Shown piece after piece: positions 58,343 through 64,000 of a stretch of 64,000 nucleotides of DNA. The notes below the pieces were generated by a model that saw only the letters and a program-made list of their open reading frames with translations, had not been told where the DNA came from and searched no databases. The stretch lies in assembly GCF_024586455.1 (NCBI RefSeq), contig NC_065919.1:28930839-28994838 (forward strand). The letters run 5' to 3'. A program made the position numbers and the translations under genes. The DNA is from Bactrocera neohumeralis. Lineage: Eukaryota; Arthropoda; Insecta; Diptera; Tephritidae. The first letter of the stretch is position 1; every line of letters starts with the position of its first letter.

Positions 58343-61300
58343 CTAAAAGTAGAAGAAATAAATAGTGATTTATTTAGAAGAAAATCGGAAAAAAATTTTG
58401 GAAAATAGTAAGTGTTTATTTTTCAAAAATGTTCTATTTTATACATATTTTGGCATATTTTAAAATTAACAAAAAAAATTTAAGGGCATTTTTGTAGTTT
58501 TGTATGAGGTATTCACTGAGTGAAAAAATCTCAAGAGTCAGCACACAGGGTTGCATGCGCGAGAACATATATTATTATTAAATTAAATTCAAATTCACTT
58601 AGACCATATATAGTATATACACATATTATTATTCTTTCCAATTTGCCATTGACTTGATTTCTTCACAACAAGTTCCAAATATTTCGAGGATTTCAGCAAA
58701 CGCACGCTAAGCGTGCGCAGGTATGATTCGTGTGATATACAAGTATACCTATTTCTGCAGTGAATTGGAGAATACGTGAGGACCAAAACGTTCACCCAAC
58801 AACTGCAAAGCATATGGTTTCATAATTTATGCTATATACATACAAAAATACATACATATGTATGTACAGAGGGCATAAGTATGTTTGGGCTCAAAAGTAC
58901 GTGTATTGTAGCCGTAAAAACCGGCACTTAAACTTGAATGAGGAAAAAAATTACTCAAACTTTCGACAGAAGTAAGGTAACGAGTTGATGACAGCATCGC
59001 AAGCGTTAAAATATAAAATCAACGAATAATCAATTACAGAAATCTGAATTTATCACATATTTTCTTGTGTGTTAACTCATGTGTATTGTTAAAATGTATA
59101 TTTTTATGTAAGATGTATATATCAAAATTTTTTGTTTATAACTATTTTTGCGGTTCGTTATAACCTATAAATTGATGAGACTATATGAAAAACCTAAGCG
59201 TTGAGAATTGTAGTTGCGTAAACTTATTTTTGTATGTAATCCAACAACAATTTTTTAAACAGGAGTAAAAATTTATGATTTTAAGTTTTATAAACTTCGA
59301 AATCATTAAATTAGAAATTAACTTTTATATTTTCCATATTTTCATTTCATTATTTTTTTTTTTTTTAATAATTTTAGTTATTATTCGATTTTAACTTTTT
59401 ATTTACCTTTTTAATATTTTTATGATTTTTTCTTAATCTTAATTTTTAATGTTATTTCTAAGAATATATAAAGAGTAAGCAATGCAACTAAAATAGTTCT
59501 TTATAACTTTTTTCATAAAAAAATTTCATTTACGATTTGAATTACAAACAAGTTTTAAAAACAACTTAAAATTAAATATTGAAAAAATAGAGAAAAATTG
59601 ATTTCTAGTGAAGAACTTTCGTGCAAATTAATTTTACTCAAGTGAGATTCTATTTATTGTTGAAAGTTGCGTTTCATATTTAGTACTTTTAAATAATTTT
59701 TGTAACTAACGTTTTCTGTGCTTAGAGAGGATTTCTGATTTCAATATTTTTTTTTTTCTTTTAACAAATTTTAAAATTGACACAGAAATATATGTAGCAG
59801 ATATTAACATTTTGTTTCGAGAAAAATTTGCAAGAAAAATATATAAAATAAAAAAAATTGCACTGACATTTCTTAGCCTAGGTACAAATTTATATAGTAC
59901 ATGATCAGTATATGAAATAAAAAACTCAGTTTCGAATTTATCTAAATAACTGTCATAAAAGACTTCCGTTTCTTAGATAGCACCTTTCACTCATCGACAC
60001 TGACTACAAAGGCGTAAATACCGCAATAATCATAAAAGACTGAAATACTACCACAAATATCCGAAAAAGCTATTTTTGTCAACACAAATTGCGAAAACTG
60101 CTTTTTCGCTTGGATGAAAGCATAAATAAATAAGTAAACTTATTATAATCGGAGTCAGCGGTATGTTTAAAGTATAAAAAATAAACTTTAGACCCAAAAT
60201 GAAACAGAACTTGGTGTCGCCAATAATAATAAATTGTTACGAAAGTAATTTAATGCTAAATAACAATAAACCCCACACATGCCAAAAACAAGCAAAAGCA
60301 AAACAGAACTGAAAATTGCAATTAATACAATACGGGTACATAGCAAATAATAATAAATATGTAATAAATGCAACGGCGCCAAATATTTTTAGTTTTTTAC
60401 GACCGTTAATTATTGTGTCGCTTGCAAAATTACACAATTGCTTTTGCTTTGAAATGCACATTTTGGCACACACATTTACATACTTCTATGTATTTACGTA
60501 TTCGAAGCAGTAAATATGGTATAGATATACAAATGTGTGAAGCGAACTTATTTTGGAAAACACTTAAAAGAAAAGATCCCTCAGATCCCCCAAAAAAATC
60601 TTGTGAATGGATATTAGCTATCGACAAAGCGCCCTGTACCTATCAGAAATTTGCTTAGGTATTTTATTTATTTTGTGCTATTTCAGATTGATGACTGAAA
60701 GTTGGGATCCGAGGTTTGTTTGCGTTGCTTCGGCAAAAGCGGGACATTCTACTTTGGACTTTGGTAACTCAATTAAAAATTATTCAGAACAACTATCGAT
60801 ATTATAAACAGAAATAATGAAAATATGCAGTCCGAAATACAACAGTTAATCGGAATTAGATCCTGCCTACTAACCGAGTAATATTTTCCATTAACATTTT
60901 TCTCAATAACTGGCTTACAAATAAAAATTGTTCGGAGGTTTAGGTGTCGTCGGGAATACTCCGAAGGTTCCATTATCATAGGAAAACGAAGTAAGACAGC
61001 CATTTTGAAAATAATCCCTACACCAATTATATACATTTTTTTTTTATAGATATATATAATCCGCTTTCATATAAGTATATATTATATTTATAATAAAGGT
61101 GTGATTTTATTATTTTGTACCAAAAATTTGCTTGTTCTTTAGAGTACTTAAGCTCTTATAGAATGCATAAGTTAACGTTTGAATACATATTTTTTTAAAT
61201 TCGTAATAAACATTTGATAAAACAAATTGCTTTCAAATAATTTTTTTTAGTTTTTATAATTTCTACTAGTGGATCCGGCAACGCGTTGCTGTGGTATACA

Positions 61301-62383
61301 TTTTATACTATTATTCATATAATAAACTATTCAATACAGCGAAAATTTTCTTTACGAATAAAGGGGAAAACGTTTTTGTCGGTATAAGAATCCAAGGTAT
61401 TGTACTTGAGTTTTAATTTTTAATATGTTCATAGAAATAAATTATTGGAAATAATAACAAATTTAAGGCTGCTTTCTCAATGTCTGGTTACCAACCAACC
61501 TTTCTGTCCAGTTAATAGAGTTGTCCGCTTAATAGAGCTTTCACTGTATTTTTTATTTATGAATTGTTTTTACTATCCTATCTTCTAATTTGGTTCAAAC
61601 CGGACACAGTGTGCTAAAATTTACTAAAATCGGTTCAGTACTTTAGGAGTCCATCGCGGACAAACAATGTGACACGTACTTTTTATATATATTTCTATTA
61701 TAAAAAAAAATAATTCGAAAAAAAAATATTTATAAAAAATAAAACAAAAAATAAAAAATAAAAACTTTAAAATTTCCAAACACATAAAAGATTTTTTTAA
61801 CACAGGTACAACTAATTATTTTTTTCTTACAAACTAATATTTTTACAATATTAATGAGAACCGGAAAAAGAGACGATGTAAAAAGAATTAATAGACAAAC
61901 AACAAAATGTATTTTCTTTTAAATTAGTAAATATTTTCATGGAAAAATTGGTTTCGATTTTTCTGTTAAAGCAATTCAAACTAAAATTATTAAGATTTAA
62001 ATTAATTACTAACAGATTTTATTTTTACTTTTCCGGTTATTAGAAACTGTGAACAAATATTTTTATATTAAATAATACAATATTTAAAATCTACCAAAAT
62101 TTTCGGTAAAAAATATATGTAAGTATTTACTCATTTACTTTATTTTCTTTTTGCACAAATATTAATAAATAAGAAAATTTTGAAGAACCAGTTATAATCT
62201 GTAAGTATTTAAGTCTTTTGCAAGCATATAATAATTCCATCCTTCTATATAGCAATGTTTTGTCTAAGCCCTTAAGCTCTCGGAGCTTATTCACATACAA
62301 TGTATTTTATAACCCTTGGCAACTCACTTTACACTTAACAAATATCCAATGTACACTTAATTACTGCATATTTCAATATTTAC
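58343..62383 (-). other. Hph: Hph intron 1
   Basis: Donor GTAAAT at 62383 and acceptor TTTTAG at 58343. AT-rich, with microsatellites near 58850-58866. Positions 61264-61690 contain repeat-like sequence (GGATCCGGCAACGCGTTGCT and ATCGGTTCAGTACTTTAGGA words). No further exon was recognised. Confidence 0.6.
61490..61548. repeat. probable solo terminal repeat of a pogo-like DNA element
   Basis: Reading from the right on the - strand, TACAGTGAAAGCTCTATTAA is followed by GCGGACAACTCTATTAACTG and GACAG. A CAGTG end next to TA and internal echoes (CTCTATTAA twice) are typical of pogo/Tigger-type termini. No matching left end was located, so this is a weak call. Confidence 0.4.
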
Positions 62384-62583
62384 CCATTGTCTAAACTGTC
62401 GCGGAAGAACTGTTCCGCATTGGAGGGTTTCGCCGCCCGCTTGAAGAAACTATCATAATCGGTTACTTGAGAGGCGATCATTTTCGTAGACATTTCTTTT
62501 AGCGATTTTTTCACTTTTAGTTTTTTACTTAAACAACTGTTGAATTGGTTGTTGTTGTTACAATGTAATACTTCGGATTTCAT
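62384..62583 (-). CDS. Hph: Hph (fatiga, HIF prolyl 4-hydroxylase) exon 1, start of a short isoform
   Basis: This is the first coding exon of a six-exon gene encoding about 406 residues. Hph/EGLN hydroxylates a proline in the HIF-alpha (Sima) degradation domain using O2, Fe(II), ascorbate and 2-oxoglutarate, marking it for VHL-dependent destruction; this is established for the family. ATG at 62583 (context CCTCAATGA) gives MKSEVLHCNNNNQFNSCLSK, a Lys/Ser-rich stretch, then DYDSFFKRAAKPSNAEQFFR and DSLDN, ending GG/GTAAAT in phase 2. No MYND zinc finger is encoded, unlike the long isoforms known for the fly and human PHD2, so this is either a short isoform with its own promoter or a genuinely short gene. 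Intron 1 is 4.0 kb; the others are 75-880 bases. The gene converges on mtd. Confidence 0.85.
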
Positions 62584-64000
62584 TGAGGAACGTAACGTAT
62601 AAGTTGCGAAGAAGTTTAAAAATTTAATATTTTAACGTAAAATTAAATTAAAAAGAATCACAGTCTCTTTTAGTGTTTAATCACAACCAAACAAATACAT
62701 ACACGAGCAGATGAATAAATTGATGATGACGATATTTTCTGGTGTTTACAAATAAAGAAACACAAAACCGAAATGCGCGCTCAGCCTCTGATAGATGAAT
62801 GAATGAAATCACAGTTTGGAAATCAGTTTCGGCCTTGAGCAATTTTTATTGTTGGTTTTCGCTTTTATTTTTGCACGGCAAATAATTTTTGGCAACTTAA
62901 ACTTTGTTTCTTTAATTTGTGTGTCACGCACAACACTTTTTCGCTTGCCGGCACCCAATTTGTTTTCGGAGTTTATTTTTGCAGTTTTTACAAATTACCA
63001 ATTCACACGCACAGCCCTATACGGCTTGAGGGAGGCCGACGCAATTATATTTTAGTTCAGCGTTTACAAACGGCGTTGTGACACACCCCCTTTTTCCCGC
63101 ACAACGCAGACGAATAAGCAGCGGTAGACAGTGCGAGCAGCAAGAATTTGCCTCTAATGTTGGCGCTTCCAAAGCAATAGCCAAAGGGGACTACGTGATA
63201 TTTGGAGTTGCTTACTATTGACTTTTATGTTGTGCTGCGTTCGCACGTACGCATTTGTACACATATACGATGGTGAGTGTGTGTGTTGGTGTTTAAGCAG
63301 CTGTCAGATAGTCGCCTGTGCGGTCAATATTAGCCAACCTATGGGTTCTGTTTCCCACTGTTGCTTCTCCAATTGCTTTTAGCACTTTTATCTTTCCACG
63401 TGTGTACAATTACAACAAAATGCCGCTACAGACTGGTTGTTGTGTCAGCAAATTGCATTTGCACAATTTTTGGTAATGAGATTTTTCACTTTTTTTTTAA
63501 TATATTCCTTTGGGCAACTCTAAAATATTATTCATTGATGAATTTCACTTGCTCATTTCTTAAATTATCAAATTGTTAGTGTGTTAATTAGTTTATTTAT
63601 GAATTTAGCTTTTGGTAGTTTATAGATATTTCACATCACGCTTTGCGCACTTTGTGACCGCACTTAGCAAGAGTTGGAAATTGAATGAGCCAACTAGCAT
63701 TTGCCGCCGACAACGCACACCTTCGACTGTTTGTCATCGCACAAGTCTTCGGCAAAATGCAAGTCGTACGAATGCACGTTTACACGAATGTGAAAAAACG
63801 TACGAAGTTGCGGCGTTGTAGTTGTGCACGTCATGCGTGTTGCCGGTTGTTCAGTATGAGTTCCCATGGACGCTATACATCCGATTTTTGTACACAAATG
63901 TATGCAAGTGTGTGTTTGCATAATCGATTCGTACAAGTTAAATGAAAATTTCACGTAGTAGGGCCAAAAACAACAATGACAACAAATATATATTTATACT
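62584..64000 (-). promoter_or_regulatory. Hph: Hph upstream region with RCGTG-type pentamers
   Basis: This 1.4 kb upstream of the Hph start is less AT-rich than the intergenic DNA. On one strand or the other it has the HIF-site core RCGTG at about 62925, 63006, 63244, 63397 (CACGTG), 63775, 63827 and 63835. HIF-driven feedback on PHD genes is known in flies and mammals, but the pentamer is short and several matches are expected by chance. A leader intron or upstream first exon may also be hidden here. Open frames in this interval look like chance. Confidence 0.35.

Overview
This is an insect nuclear genomic window, most likely from a tephritid fruit fly (Bactrocera, Zeugodacus or Ceratitis type). 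The evidence is: two well-conserved dipteran genes with GT-AG introns in a very AT-rich background, many TATG/ATAC microsatellites, and dispersed repeats and retroelement families that I recognise from tephritid sequence. There are no bacterial-style operons, and nearly all open frames outside the exons below are chance openings.

Layout. About 1-32 kb on the + strand is the 3' half of mustard (mtd), the Drosophila OXR1/NCOA7 homologue. Three candidate first exons lie at 5830, 15444 and 23669. Each has an ATG and ends at a GT donor in phase 0. The common part is four exons (28612-30943) encoding a complete C-terminal TLDc domain, so short TLDc-only isoforms with three different N termini can be predicted. 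The long-isoform exons (LysM and GRAM regions) were not found and are probably left of the window.

About 32-56 kb is a gene-free, convergent intergenic region filled with transposons. It holds a non-LTR C-terminal fragment (35.1-35.4 kb), a 976-bp inverted-repeat element (37.5-38.4 kb), a 941-bp near-palindromic TA-flanked element (39.2-40.2 kb), a dispersed noncoding repeat (45.6-46.8 kb), a 5'-truncated RNase H-bearing non-LTR element (47.1-49.5 kb, - strand), an RTE-like non-LTR element with a nested insertion (49.7-52.3 kb, - strand), an internally deleted Tc1-like transposon with both ends (52.65-53.45 kb), and a MITE nested in another MITE (54.5-55.4 kb).

About 56-62.6 kb on the - strand is a six-exon gene for the HIF prolyl 4-hydroxylase Hph (fatiga/EGLN). 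All 2-oxoglutarate/iron residues are present, and it carries an unusually long Ala/Asn/Ser/Thr-rich C-terminal tail. About 62.6-64 kb is its upstream region, with several RCGTG-type (HIF-site-like) pentamers.

Both genes concern oxygen and oxidative stress (TLDc proteins in oxidation resistance and V-ATPase regulation, Hph in oxygen sensing). From memory they also lie near each other at 82E-F in Drosophila melanogaster, so the pairing looks like conserved synteny expanded by transposons. I found no tRNA, rRNA or CRISPR feature. Exon borders rest on reading frames and splice signals read by eye, without transcript support.
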